Source: Piscinibacterium candidicorallinum (GTDB lineage Bacteria > Pseudomonadota > Gammaproteobacteria > Burkholderiales > Burkholderiaceae_C). From it: a stretch of 64,000 bases of DNA. Location of the stretch: the NCBI RefSeq assembly GCF_047549485.1, contig NZ_CP180191.1:3286001-3350000 (forward strand), written 5' to 3'. Every line of letters starts with the position of its first letter. Positions within the stretch are counted from its first letter, which is position 1. The notes under the pieces were generated by a model. That model was not told the origin of the DNA, did no database searches, and saw only the letters and a list, made by a program, of their open reading frames with translations. This document shows positions 19,114-27,718 of this stretch, piece after piece. A program made the position numbers and the translations under genes.

Positions 19114-20367
19114 ATGGACAAACTCATCATCACCGGCGGCAACCCTCTCAAGGGCGAGATCCCTGTGGCGGGCGCCAAGAACGCCGCCCTGCCCATCCTC
19201 GCCGCCGGCCTGCTCACGGCCGATCCGGTCACCATTCGCAACGTGCCCAAGCTGGCCGACATCCGCACGCTCTCCAAGCTGCTGGCCGGCATGGGCGCCA
19301 AGTGTGAGCGTGACGAGAACGGCGTGGTCAGCATCGATGCCGGCGGTGTGACAAACCCCGAAGCACCCTATGACCTCGTCAAGACCATGCGCGCCAGCAT
19401 TCTGGTGCTCGGTCCGCTGGTCGCGCGCTTCGGTCAGGCCAAGGTGAGCCTGCCCGGCGGCTGCGCCATCGGCCAGCGCCCGGTAGATCAGCACATCAAG
19501 GGCTTGCAGGCCCTGGGTGCGGAGATCACCGTGGAGGGCGGCTACATCCACGCCAAGGCGCGGCGCCTGCAGGGCACCACCCTGCGCACGGACATGATCA
19601 CCGTGACCGGCACCGAGAACCTGCTCATGGCCGCCACGCTGGCCCAAGGCACCACGGTGATCGAGAACGCCGCGCGCGAGCCGGAAGTGACCGATCTGGC
19701 GCACCTGCTCGTAAAGATGGGCGCACGCATCGAGGGCATCGGCACCGACCGCCTCGTGATCGAGGGCGTGGACAAGCTGCACGGCGCCGAGCACAGCGTG
19801 CTGCCCGACCGGATCGAGGCCGGCACCTTCCTGTGCGCCGTGGCGGCAGCAGGTGGCGATGTGACCCTGACCCACGCCGCGCCCGACACCATGGGCGCCA
19901 CGCTCGACAAGCTGCGCGAAGCCGGCCTGCACCTTCAGATCGGCAGCAACACCATCCACGCCACCATGCACCACCGCCCGCGCGCGGTGAGCTTCCGCAC
20001 TGTGGAGTACCCGGGCTTTGCCACGGACATGCAGGCCCAGCTGATGGCCGTGAACTGCGTGGCCGAGGGCGCCGCCACCATCTCGGAACACATCTTCGAG
20101 AACCGCTTCATGCACGTGCAGGAGCTGATCCGCCTGGGTGCGAACATCAGCATCGACGGTCACACCGCCGTCGTGCAGGGCGTGAGCAAACTGACCGGCG
20201 CCCCCGTCATGGCCACCGACCTGCGCGCCTCCGCCTCGCTGGTGATTGCCGGCCTGTGCGCACAGGGCGAAACCCTGGTGGACCGCATCTATCACCTGGA
20301 CCGCGGCTACGACCGCATGGAACAAAAGCTCTCCGCCGTGGGCGCGCAGATTCGACGGGTGTCGTGA
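19114..20367 (+). CDS. murA: UDP-N-acetylglucosamine 1-carboxyvinyltransferase MurA
   Basis: First committed step of peptidoglycan synthesis: transfer of enolpyruvate from PEP to UDP-GlcNAc. 417 residues, the normal length. LKGEIPVAGAKNAALPILAA near residues 11-30, the active-site loop LPGGCAIGQRPVDQH near 113-127 with the cysteine attacked by fosfomycin, and YPGFATDMQAQ near 304-314 are intact. Start ATG 19114. Confidence 0.97.
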   Translation: MDKLIITGGNPLKGEIPVAGAKNAALPILAAGLLTADPVTIRNVPKLADIRTLSKLLAGMGAKCERDENGVVSIDAGGVTNPEAPYDLVKTMRASILVLGPLVARFGQAKVSLPGGCAIGQRPVDQHIKGLQALGAEITVEGGYIHAKARRLQGTTLRTDMITVTGTENLLMAATLAQGTTVIENAAREPEVTDLAHLLVKMGARIEGIGTDRLVIEGVDKLHGAEHSVLPDRIEAGTFLCAVAAAGGDVTLTHAAPDTMGATLDKLREAGLHLQIGSNTIHATMHHRPRAVSFRTVEYPGFATDMQAQLMAVNCVAEGAATISEHIFENRFMHVQELIRLGANISIDGHTAVVQGVSKLTGAPVMATDLRASASLVIAGLCAQGETLVDRIYHLDRGYDRMEQKLSAVGAQIRRVS

Positions 20368-20378
20368 TGCTAGAACCA

Positions 20379-20439
20379 GTATTCATGCGGATCTCCAAGG
20401 CAAATTGGCTCAAGAGCCGCTCCAGACAAGCGCGAAGCC
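20379..20439 (-). repeat. Dispersed intergenic repeat, family 1, copy D
   Basis: On the minus strand: GGCTTCGCGCTTGTCTGGAG, then CGGCTCTTGAGCCAATTTG, then GATCCGCATGAATAC. It fills most of the 112-base spacer between murA and hisG, so it will be part of any transcript running from murA into the his genes. Confidence 0.75.
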
Positions 20440-20479
20440 TTCCTGAAGCCGCTGCAAGAACTTGCATCGGAGCCCGCGC

Positions 20480-21118
20480 ATGATCACCCTCGCCCTGTCC
20501 AAAGGCCGCATTCTTGAAGAGACCCTGCCGCTGCTGGCGGCCGCCGGCATTAGCCTGCCCGAAGACCCGGAGACCACGCGCAAGCTGATCCTGCCGACCT
20601 CGCGGCCGGACCTGCGCATCGTCATCGTGCGCGCGAGCGACGTGCCCACCTACGTGCAGTACGGCGGCGCCACCTGCGGCATCACGGGGCTGGACACGCT
20701 CATGGAGCACGGCACCGCCGGCCTCTACATGCCGGTGGACCTGAACATCGCGCGCTGCCGCATGAGCGTGGCCACGCGCCAGGACTTCGACTACGCCGCC
20801 AGCGTGCGCCAGGGGGCGCGCCTGAAGGTCGCCACCAAGTATGTCGAGACCACGCGCAACCACTTCGCCAGCAAGGGCGTGCACGTGGACGTGATCAAGC
20901 TCTACGGCAGCATGGAACTCGCCCCGCTCACCGGCCTGGCCGACGCGATCGTGGATCTCGTCTCCACCGGCGGCACGCTCAAGGCCAACCAGCTCATCGA
21001 GGTGGAGACCATCTGCCCGATCTCCTCGCGCCTGATCGTCAATCAGGCCGCCTTCAAGACCCAGTTCGCACAGCTCTCGCCGTTCATTGAGGCAATGCGG
21101 GCGGCTGCGAAGCCCTAG
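20480..21118 (+). CDS. hisG: ATP phosphoribosyltransferase catalytic subunit HisG (short form)
   Basis: First step of histidine synthesis: ATP plus PRPP to phosphoribosyl-ATP. 212 residues from MITLALSKGRILEETLPLLA, the short form lacking the C-terminal regulatory domain. The signature GLADAIVDLVSTGGTLKAN lies near residues 153-171. Short-form HisG needs the HisZ subunit for activity and feedback control; no hisZ is in this window. ATG 20480 is preferred to TTG 20462. Confidence 0.95.
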   Translation: MITLALSKGRILEETLPLLAAAGISLPEDPETTRKLILPTSRPDLRIVIVRASDVPTYVQYGGATCGITGLDTLMEHGTAGLYMPVDLNIARCRMSVATRQDFDYAASVRQGARLKVATKYVETTRNHFASKGVHVDVIKLYGSMELAPLTGLADAIVDLVSTGGTLKANQLIEVETICPISSRLIVNQAAFKTQFAQLSPFIEAMRAAAKP

Positions 21119-21144
21119 TCCAGCCTTCGGCAGATCTACAAAAA

Positions 21145-22941
21145 ATGAAATCCTCCGACCTCCGCCGCCTCTCCACCACCCAAGCCGACTTCCGTGCCCA
21201 GCTCGAAGCGCTGGCCGTGTTTGAGGAGGGGGCCAACGACCAGATCGAATCCACCGTGGCCGAGGTGCTGCGCCGCGTGAAAGCCGAGGGCGACACGGCC
21301 CTGCTGGACTACACGCGCCGCTTCGACAAGCTGGATGTGACGAGCGTGGCCCAACTGGAGGTGAGCCAAGCGCAGCTGCAGGCCGCGCTCAATGAAATCT
21401 CGCCAGCCGAGCGCGCTGCGCTGGAAGCTGCGGCCGATCGCATCCGCCGTTTTCACGAACGCCAGAAGGCCACGGACTGGACCTACACCGAGGCCGACGG
21501 CACGGTGCTGGGCCAGCGCGTCACGCCGCTGGACCGCGTGGGCCTCTATGTGCCCGGCGGCAAGGCGGCCTATCCATCCTCGCTGCTGATGAACGCGGTG
21601 CCCGCCAAGGTGGCCGGGGTGCGCGAGGTCATCATGGTCGCGCCCACGCCGGGTGGTGTGCACCGCCCGATCGTGCTCGCGGCCGCGGCCATAGCGGGCG
21701 TGGACCGCGTGTTCTCGATCGGCGGGGCGCAGGCTGTGGCGGCGCTGGCCTATGGCACGCAGACCATCCCCGCCGTGGACAAGATCGTCGGCCCCGGCAA
21801 CGCCTACGTGGCCGCGGCCAAGCGGCGCGTGTTCGGCACGGTGGGCATCGACATGATTGCCGGCCCGAGCGAGATTCTGGTGATTGCCGACGGCAGCACG
21901 CCGCCGGACTGGGTGGCCATGGACCTCTTCAGCCAGGCCGAGCATGACGAACTGGCGCAAAGCGTGCTGCTCTGCCCGGACCCGGCCTACCTGGACGCCG
22001 TGGCCGCCAGCATCGAGCGTCTGCTGCCCACCATGCCGCGCAGGGCCGTGATCGAGGCCAGCCTGCGCGGGCGCGGCGCGCTCATCCTCACCCGCAGCCT
22101 GGAAGAAGCCTGCGAGGTCTGCAACTGGCTCGCGCCCGAGCACATGGAGCTCAGCGTCAAGGACCCGAACGGCCTGCTGCCGCACATCCGCCACAGCGGT
22201 GCGATCTTCATGGGCGCGTACTCCAGCGAAAGCCTGGGCGACTACTGCGCCGGCCCCAACCACGTGCTGCCCACGCTGCGCACGGCGCGCTTCTCCAGCC
22301 CGCTGGGCGTGTACGACTTCCAGAAGCGCAGCTCGATCATCCACGCCAGTGCCGCCGGGGCGCAGACCCTGGGCCACATCGCCGGCCAGCTGGCTGACAC
22401 CGAAGGCCTGCCCGCACATGCCGAGGCGGCGCGCATGCGCATCAGCAGCGCGCCGGTGGCTGCGGCCACGCAGACCCAGCCGACGGTGACCGTGGAGCCG
22501 ATCACCTGCGAGAACTATGAGGCCTTCGTGCACCTGCGCGTGGCGCCGGCGCAGTCCACCTACGTGGCGGACAACTGGAAGTCTTTGGCGCAAGTGAACC
22601 TGCATGGGCCGGCCGGCAAGGCCTTCGGTATCCGTACCGATGGCACCCCTGCCGGCATGCTGCTGCTCTGGGATGCGCGCATGGACCCCGACGAGGCAGA
22701 CCGCGCCGATGAGCTGTATGTCTGGCGCCTGATGATCGACGCCGCCCAGCAGGGCCGCGGTCTGGGCAAGCAGGCCATGGCCTGGGTGGTGGAGGAAGGC
22801 CGCCGCCTGGGTGTGGAGCGCGTCGCGCTGTCCCATGTGATCGCCAACGAGCATGCCGGGCGCTTCTATCGGTCGCTCGGTTTTGCCTACACCGGCGAGA
22901 TTGATGATGGCGAGCGGGTGATGCACCTGCCGCTTAAATAG
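21145..22941 (+). CDS. hisD: Histidinol dehydrogenase HisD fused to a C-terminal GNAT acetyltransferase domain
   Basis: Residues about 1-435 are a complete HisD, which oxidises histidinol to histidine in two NAD-dependent steps: VGLYVPGGKAAYPSSLLMNA near 132, DKIVGPGNAYVAAAKRRVFG near 212, the zinc-site SQAEHDELAQS near 264, and the usual end HAEAARMRIS. A short linker follows, then residues about 445-598 form a GNAT domain with YVWRLMIDAAQQGRGLGKQA, which holds the acetyl-CoA pyrophosphate loop QQGRGLG, and later ANEHAGRFYRSLGFAYTGE. This part resembles the BltD/PaiA polyamine acetyltransferase type. HisD proteins are normally about 430-440 residues, so the fusion is unusual. No stop or frame change separates the parts. 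Confidence 0.93.
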   Translation: MKSSDLRRLSTTQADFRAQLEALAVFEEGANDQIESTVAEVLRRVKAEGDTALLDYTRRFDKLDVTSVAQLEVSQAQLQAALNEISPAERAALEAAADRIRRFHERQKATDWTYTEADGTVLGQRVTPLDRVGLYVPGGKAAYPSSLLMNAVPAKVAGVREVIMVAPTPGGVHRPIVLAAAAIAGVDRVFSIGGAQAVAALAYGTQTIPAVDKIVGPGNAYVAAAKRRVFGTVGIDMIAGPSEILVIADGSTPPDWVAMDLFSQAEHDELAQSVLLCPDPAYLDAVAASIERLLPTMPRRAVIEASLRGRGALILTRSLEEACEVCNWLAPEHMELSVKDPNGLLPHIRHSGAIFMGAYSSESLGDYCAGPNHVLPTLRTARFSSPLGVYDFQKRSSIIHASAAGAQTLGHIAGQLADTEGLPAHAEAARMRISSAPVAAATQTQPTVTVEPITCENYEAFVHLRVAPAQSTYVADNWKSLAQVNLHGPAGKAFGIRTDGTPAGMLLLWDARMDPDEADRADELYVWRLMIDAAQQGRGLGKQAMAWVVEEGRRLGVERVALSHVIANEHAGRFYRSLGFAYTGEIDDGERVMHLPLK

Positions 22942-22981
22942 TGCATTTTCAGCCCTGAATATTGAACATGATGAATTGCCA

Positions 22982-23008
22982 CTTTCCGCGCATCTGGTAT
23001 GCGGAAAG
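22982..23008. repeat. AT-rich intergenic dyad, family 2, copy 1
   Basis: CTTTCCGC and GCGGAAAG form an 8-bp stem. It includes the 18-base motif GCATC-N5-TGCGGAAA (22990-23007), found in two more intergenic regions (37411-37428 and 49428-49445). It lies between hisD and the inserted flavoprotein gene. Confidence 0.6.
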
Positions 23009-23049
23009 CCGGTTTTCCTGATTTCATAATGTGCCATTTACGGCCATAA

Positions 23050-24372
23050 ATGAACAAACCCGACTCTGCTGCACGTCGCGTCGCCATCATTGGCGCCGGC
23101 CCCGCCGGCCTGATGGCCGCCGAGACCGTGACTGCCAGGGGTGACGTTCAGGTCGATGTGTATGACGCCATGCCGAGCGCCGGCCGCAAGTTCCTGCTGG
23201 CCGGAAAGGGCGGGCTGAACATCACCCACAGCGAGCCCCTGCCCGCCTTTCTCGGGCGCTACGGCGCGCAAGGCCCGCAGGTGGCGCAGTGGCTCGATGC
23301 GCTTTCACCCACCGACCTGCGCGAATGGGTGCACGGCTTGGGGGTGGATACGTTCGTAGGCAGTTCCGGCCGCGTGTTTCCGGCCGAGATGAAGGCCGCG
23401 CCGCTGCTGCGCGCCTGGATGCACCGCCTGCGCGAGGCCGGCGTGCGCTTTCACCAGCGGCACCGCTGGCTGGGTTTTGCCGGCGATCTCAGGGCCGCCG
23501 TGGCGGCGCGGCGCCCGCCTGCGCTGCGCATGCTGGGCCCCGCCGGTGAGATTCAGATCGAAGCGGACGCCGTGATCCTCGCCCTGGGCGGTGCCAGCTG
23601 GGCGCGCCTGGGCTCGGACGGCGCCTGGGTGCCGCTGCTCGAAGCTGCGGGCGTGGCCCTCAACCCGCTCGTGCCGGCCAACTGCGGCTTTGACGTGAAC
23701 AGCCGCGACCCCAAGGCCGGCCCGGTGGGCTGGAGCCCGTGGTTTGCCGAGCACTGCGCCGGCACGCCGCTGAAGGCCGCCCGCCTGCGCTGCGTGGCCG
23801 CAGACGGCAGCGTGTTCGAACGGCGCGGCGAACTCATGCTCACCGCCACGGGCGTCGAAGGCTCGCTGATCTACGCCGCCAGCCGCCTGCTGCGCGACAC
23901 CCTGCTGGCAACGGGCCGCGCACAGTTCACGCTCGACCTGCTGCCCGACCGCAGTGCCGAATGGATCGCCGCCGAACTCGCCCACCCGCGCGGCCGCCGC
24001 AGCTTCACCACGCACCTCAAGACCCGGCTCAACCTGCCCAATGCCGCCATCGCCCTGCTGCGCGAATGCCTGCCTGGGCCTGCCCCGGAGCAGCCCGCGC
24101 TGCTTGCCGCCGCGCTCAAGGCCCTGCCGGTGGAGCTTGTTGCCACCCGGCCCATCGATGAAGCCATCAGCACCGCCGGCGGCGTGCGGCTCGACGCACT
24201 GACCGACCGGCTCGAACTCAAGGCCCTGCCCGGCGTGTTCTGCGCCGGCGAAATGCTGGACTGGGAGGCCCCGACCGGCGGCTACCTGCTCAATGCCGTG
24301 ATGGCGAGCGGGCGGGTGGCGGGGCGGGGGGCAGTCGCAGGAATTGGTGCGAGCTCCGACTCCAATATCTGA
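23050..24372 (+). CDS. BaiN/HI0933-like FAD-dependent oxidoreductase (TIGR03862-type)
   Basis: 440 residues. The N-terminal dinucleotide fold VAIIGAGPAGLMAAETV lies near residues 11-27, with AGRKFLLAGKGGLNITHSE near 44-62, which marks the HI0933/TIGR03862 flavoprotein family. The end has GVFCAGEMLDWEAPTGGYLL. The reaction is unknown for this family. It sits between hisD and hisC after an AT-rich dyad and is not a histidine enzyme, so it and the next gene look like an insertion in the operon. ATG 23050 lies 108 bases after hisD. Confidence 0.85.
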   Translation: MNKPDSAARRVAIIGAGPAGLMAAETVTARGDVQVDVYDAMPSAGRKFLLAGKGGLNITHSEPLPAFLGRYGAQGPQVAQWLDALSPTDLREWVHGLGVDTFVGSSGRVFPAEMKAAPLLRAWMHRLREAGVRFHQRHRWLGFAGDLRAAVAARRPPALRMLGPAGEIQIEADAVILALGGASWARLGSDGAWVPLLEAAGVALNPLVPANCGFDVNSRDPKAGPVGWSPWFAEHCAGTPLKAARLRCVAADGSVFERRGELMLTATGVEGSLIYAASRLLRDTLLATGRAQFTLDLLPDRSAEWIAAELAHPRGRRSFTTHLKTRLNLPNAAIALLRECLPGPAPEQPALLAAALKALPVELVATRPIDEAISTAGGVRLDALTDRLELKALPGVFCAGEMLDWEAPTGGYLLNAVMASGRVAGRGAVAGIGASSDSNI

Positions 24373-24379
24373 ACCCAAG

Positions 24380-25087
24380 ATGCCGCGTCGTAACTCCAAG
24401 GCTCGCGAAGAACGCAAGCGCGAAAGGCGTCAAGGCCTCGCGCTCCAACTCTTGGTCATTGGAGCGGTGATCGGCATCTCACCGTGGTTCTTCCATGGCC
24501 CGATTGCGCAGGGCTTTCGCGCAGTAGCGCCCCTAGGGTTCGCGATGGCGACCTTGGGCGGCGTGCTGCTCTGGTGGTTTTCGCGCACACCCGATAGCGA
24601 CCTACCAGCGACAACCGGCCCGCGCCCACCTGAATTCGCATCGGGCGTTCACGACCCGGTGGGCAACCTTGCGCAACACAGGCCGCGTATCGAATCGCGC
24701 GCAACCAGCGCGCAATCGCGGGCGCTCCCGACAAGCTGGTCTGCTGAGGTGCTGGTCGACATCGAATGGCGCCGCTTCGAAGCACTCGTGGAAGCGTTCT
24801 TCGCACAAGCCGGCTTCGCAACCAAGAGCCAAAGCCATGGAGCAGACGGCGGGGTCGATATCTGGCTGACTTTGCCAGACCGCCACGGCGCGCCAGTGGG
24901 CATCGTTCAGTGCAAGCAGTGGTCCACCAAGCGTGTTGGCGTGGACAAGGTGCGTGAATTGCGCGGTGTCATGGCGGCATACGACATCAGGCGCGGCCAT
25001 CTGGTGACCATATCGGGCTTTACCGCCGAGGCCGAGGCATTTGCCGAAGCCAACGGAATCGCGTTGCTTGATGCTGCGGGCTGCTGA
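24380..25087 (+). CDS. Membrane-anchored Mrr-like restriction endonuclease domain protein (frameshifted 3' end)
   Basis: 235 residues from MPRRNSKAREERKRERRQGL. Two hydrophobic segments (about residues 20-40 and 50-68) and a variable linker precede a PD-(D/E)xK nuclease domain of the Mrr_cat type: IEWRRFEALVEAFFAQAGF, then GADGGVDIWL with D160, then IVQCKQW with K179. The frame ends at TGA 25085-25087, but a one-base shift continues directly into a topoisomerase-type zinc ribbon (25082-25287) that normally ends these proteins. The catalytic part looks intact. Unless the shift is a sequencing error or is bypassed in translation, the product lacks the zinc ribbon. ATG 24380 lies 8 bases after the flavoprotein stop. 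Confidence 0.8.
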   Translation: MPRRNSKAREERKRERRQGLALQLLVIGAVIGISPWFFHGPIAQGFRAVAPLGFAMATLGGVLLWWFSRTPDSDLPATTGPRPPEFASGVHDPVGNLAQHRPRIESRATSAQSRALPTSWSAEVLVDIEWRRFEALVEAFFAQAGFATKSQSHGADGGVDIWLTLPDRHGAPVGIVQCKQWSTKRVGVDKVRELRGVMAAYDIRRGHLVTISGFTAEAEAFAEANGIALLDAAGC

Positions 25088-25287
25088 AGCAGATTCGCCA
25101 ACGCTCGCCTGAGCAGCAAAAGGCGCTGCTAGAGCTTGCACTGGAGGGCGAGTATTGGCGTCCGACCTGCGTGAATTGCGGCGTGAAGCTGGTTGAACGG
25201 AGGCAGCGCTCTGGAGGTGGCTCGTTCTGGGGCTGCCCGAACTATCCAAAGTGCCGCACCACCATGCCTTTGCGCAGCGCACGTTGA
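25082..25287 (+). pseudogene. Displaced zinc-ribbon tail of the Mrr-like nuclease gene
   Basis: In the frame one base back from the nuclease gene the sequence reads LLKQIRQRSPEQQKALLELA, then EGEYWRPTCVNCG, then FWGCPNYPKCRTTMPL, and stops at TGA 25285-25287. The two CxxC-like pairs are those of the topoisomerase C-terminal zinc finger often joined to Mrr-like domains. It has no start of its own. A single missing base near 25079-25082 would restore one protein of about 302 residues. Confidence 0.75.
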
Positions 25288-25308
25288 ATCAACTTCTAGA
25301 ATCCCCGA

Positions 25309-26382
25309 GTGAATCCCCAACCCCAAGACCTCATCCGCGCCGACGTGCTTGCCATGTCGGCCTACCCCGTGCCGGACGCCTCGGGCTTCATCAAGCTCGA
25401 CGCCATGGAGAACCCCTTCGACCTGCCGGCGCCGCTCAAGGCGCAGCTGGCGCAGCGGCTGACTGATGTGCTGCTGAACCGCTACCCGGTGCCGAGCTAC
25501 CGCGCGGTGAAGGAAGCGCTCTCCGCCAAGCTGGGCGTGCCCGAGGGGTGCCCGGTGATGCTGGGCAATGGCAGCGACGAGCTGATCCATCTGGTGCTGC
25601 AGGCCTGTGCCAAGCCGGGCGCCGTGGCCCTGGCGCCGCTGCCTGGTTTTGTGATGTACGAGATGAGCGCGCGCCTGAATGGCGTGAGGTTCGTGGGTGT
25701 GCCGCTGGCGGCCAATTTCTCGCTGAACCTGCCGGCCATGCTGATGGCGATTGCCGAGCACAAGCCGGCGGTCATCTTCATCGCCTACCCCAACAACCCC
25801 ACGGGCAACCTGTGGAGCGACAGCGACATCGAGCAGATCGTGCGCGCCGCACCGGGGCTGGTGGTCATTGACGAGGCCTACCACCCCTTTGCGCAGCAGA
25901 GCTGGATGAACCGGCTGGCACAGTTTGACAAGGTGCTGGTCATGCGTACCCTGTCCAAGCTGGGGCTGGCCGGCATCCGCCTGGGCTACATGGCGGGCAG
26001 TGCGCGCTGGATCGAGCAGTTCGAGAAGGTGCGCCCGCCCTACAACGTGAATGTGCTCACCGAGGCGGCGGCCCTGTTCATGCTGGAGCATCTGGAGGTG
26101 CTGGATGCCCAGGCCGCCCAGCTGCGCAGCGAACGCACGCGCCTGTTCGATGCGCTGCGGCAGATGAAGGGTGTGACCCCGCATCCGTCCGCTGCCAATT
26201 TCATTCTCACCCGCGTGCCCGATGCTGCCGGCTGGATGGCGGGCCTGAAGGCGCGGGGCATCCTGATCAAGAATGTCAGCGGCATGCACCCGCTACTATC
26301 CGGTTGCCTGCGCCTGACTGTGGGCACTCCGCAGGAAAACGACCGGCTGATTGCCGCCCTGACCGAGCTTGCGAAGGCCTAG
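25309..26382 (+). CDS. hisC: Histidinol-phosphate aminotransferase
   Basis: PLP enzyme converting imidazole-acetol phosphate and glutamate to histidinol phosphate. 357 residues with a GTG start 21 bases after the displaced zinc ribbon. VMLGNGSDELIHLV near residues 83-96, FIAYPNNPTGNLW near 158-170, VIDEAYHPF near 187-195, and the PLP-lysine region MRTLSKLGLAGIRLGYM near 212-228 are intact. Confidence 0.95.
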   Translation: MNPQPQDLIRADVLAMSAYPVPDASGFIKLDAMENPFDLPAPLKAQLAQRLTDVLLNRYPVPSYRAVKEALSAKLGVPEGCPVMLGNGSDELIHLVLQACAKPGAVALAPLPGFVMYEMSARLNGVRFVGVPLAANFSLNLPAMLMAIAEHKPAVIFIAYPNNPTGNLWSDSDIEQIVRAAPGLVVIDEAYHPFAQQSWMNRLAQFDKVLVMRTLSKLGLAGIRLGYMAGSARWIEQFEKVRPPYNVNVLTEAAALFMLEHLEVLDAQAAQLRSERTRLFDALRQMKGVTPHPSAANFILTRVPDAAGWMAGLKARGILIKNVSGMHPLLSGCLRLTVGTPQENDRLIAALTELAKA

Positions 26383-26424
26383 ACCTCCGCCTTGACCGCC
26401 CGGCTGAATGCACCCTTTCGCGAC

Positions 26425-27015
26425 ATGACGCGCACCGCAGACATCACCCGCAACACCAAGGAAACCCAGATCCGGGTCGCCCTCAATCTGGACGGCACGG
26501 GCAAGGCCGATCTGTCGACCGGCATCGGGTTCTTCGATCACATGCTCGACCAGATCGCCCGCCACGGGCTGATCGACCTGACCGTGCATGCCAAGGGTGA
26601 TCTGCACATCGACGGCCACCACACCGTGGAAGACGTGGGCATCACCCTGGGCCAGGCATTTGCGCAGGCCGTGGGCGACAAGGCCGGCGTGCGCCGCTTC
26701 GGCCATGCCTATGTGCCGCTGGATGAAGCGCTCTCGCGCGTGGTGATCGATCTGTCGGGCCGGCCCGGGCTGGAATTCCATGTGCCCTTCAAGGCCGGCA
26801 TGATCGGCGGCTTCGACACGCAACTGGCGCATGAATTCTTCCAGGGCTTCGTGAACCACGCCCTGTGCACCCTGCACATCGACAACCTGCGCGGCGAGAA
26901 CGCCCACCACCAGTGCGAGACAGCCTTCAAGGCCTTTGCCCGTGCACTGCGCATGGCCTGCGAACTCGACCCCCGCGCCGCCGGCACCATTCCTTCCACC
27001 AAGGGCACGCTGTAA
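26425..27015 (+). CDS. hisB: Imidazoleglycerol-phosphate dehydratase
   Basis: Dehydrates imidazole-glycerol phosphate. 196 residues, a stand-alone dehydratase without the phosphatase half seen in E. coli, so histidinol-phosphate phosphatase must be encoded elsewhere. Metal-binding motifs FFDHMLDQIARHG near 34-46, DGHHTVEDVGI near 60-70 and the later NAHHQCETAFKA near 164-175 are present. ATG 26425 is chosen over TTG 26392. Confidence 0.95.
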   Translation: MTRTADITRNTKETQIRVALNLDGTGKADLSTGIGFFDHMLDQIARHGLIDLTVHAKGDLHIDGHHTVEDVGITLGQAFAQAVGDKAGVRRFGHAYVPLDEALSRVVIDLSGRPGLEFHVPFKAGMIGGFDTQLAHEFFQGFVNHALCTLHIDNLRGENAHHQCETAFKAFARALRMACELDPRAAGTIPSTKGTL

Positions 27016-27078
27016 GCCCTGGCTTCTGCCGTGTTCTCCCGATTCACGGCGCACTGATCACAGAACCTCGGAACCCGC

Positions 27079-27702
27079 ATGGATCCGATCAAGACCTTTG
27101 TCTCGCTGCTGGCGCTGATCGACCCGCTGGCGATCGTGCCTTTCTTCATCAGCCTGACGGCCGCCTTCACGAAGGAAGAGCGCGCGCGCACCATCCGCGT
27201 GGCCGCCATCACGGTGCCGCTGGTGGTCACCATTACCGCGCTGCTGGGCGACCGGATCATCAGCTTCCTGGGCATCAGCGTGGAGGCCTTCCAGGTGGGC
27301 GGCGGCATCATCATGCTGCTCATGGCGCTTGAGATGATGAAGGCCGAGATCGGCCCCACCCGCAACACCGCCGCCGAGACACACGAGGCCGAGTCGCGCG
27401 CCAGCATTGCCGTGGTGCCTCTGGCCATTCCCCTGCTCACAGGCCCGGCCACGATCTCCACGGTGATCATCTATGCCAACCGTGCCAAGCACTGGTACGA
27501 GTACGGCTACATCATCGGCTCGGGCATCATCATCGGTCTGCTGACCTACATCACCTTCAAGGCCAGCGGCAAGATCGCCAAGGTGCTCGGCGTCACGGGC
27601 ATCAACATCGCCACCCGCATCATGGGCCTGCTGCTCGCAGCCCTGGCGGCCGACTTCATCATCACCGGCGTGGTGGCCATGGTGCCCGCGCTGCACAAGT
27701 AG
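27079..27702 (+). CDS. MarC/UPF0056 family membrane protein
   Basis: 207 residues with six hydrophobic segments. MarC family marks are LLALIDPLAIVPFFISLTA near residues 10-28, VGGGIIMLLMALEMM near 74-88, and the late-half pattern VPLAIPLLTGPATIST near 113-128. The family was once thought to confer multiple antibiotic resistance, but that was later withdrawn and its function is open. It lies between hisB and hisH, a common place for it in Burkholderiales his operons. Confidence 0.88.
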   Translation: MDPIKTFVSLLALIDPLAIVPFFISLTAAFTKEERARTIRVAAITVPLVVTITALLGDRIISFLGISVEAFQVGGGIIMLLMALEMMKAEIGPTRNTAAETHEAESRASIAVVPLAIPLLTGPATISTVIIYANRAKHWYEYGYIIGSGIIIGLLTYITFKASGKIAKVLGVTGINIATRIMGLLLAALAADFIITGVVAMVPALHK

Positions 27703-27718
27703 ACCTATCACAGACGCC

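Noticed and set aside
21136..23037. 633-codon antisense frame across hisD
   Set aside because: It mirrors the codon structure of hisD, is rich in His, Arg and Gly, and shows no domain; the plus-strand HisD-GNAT reading is clear.
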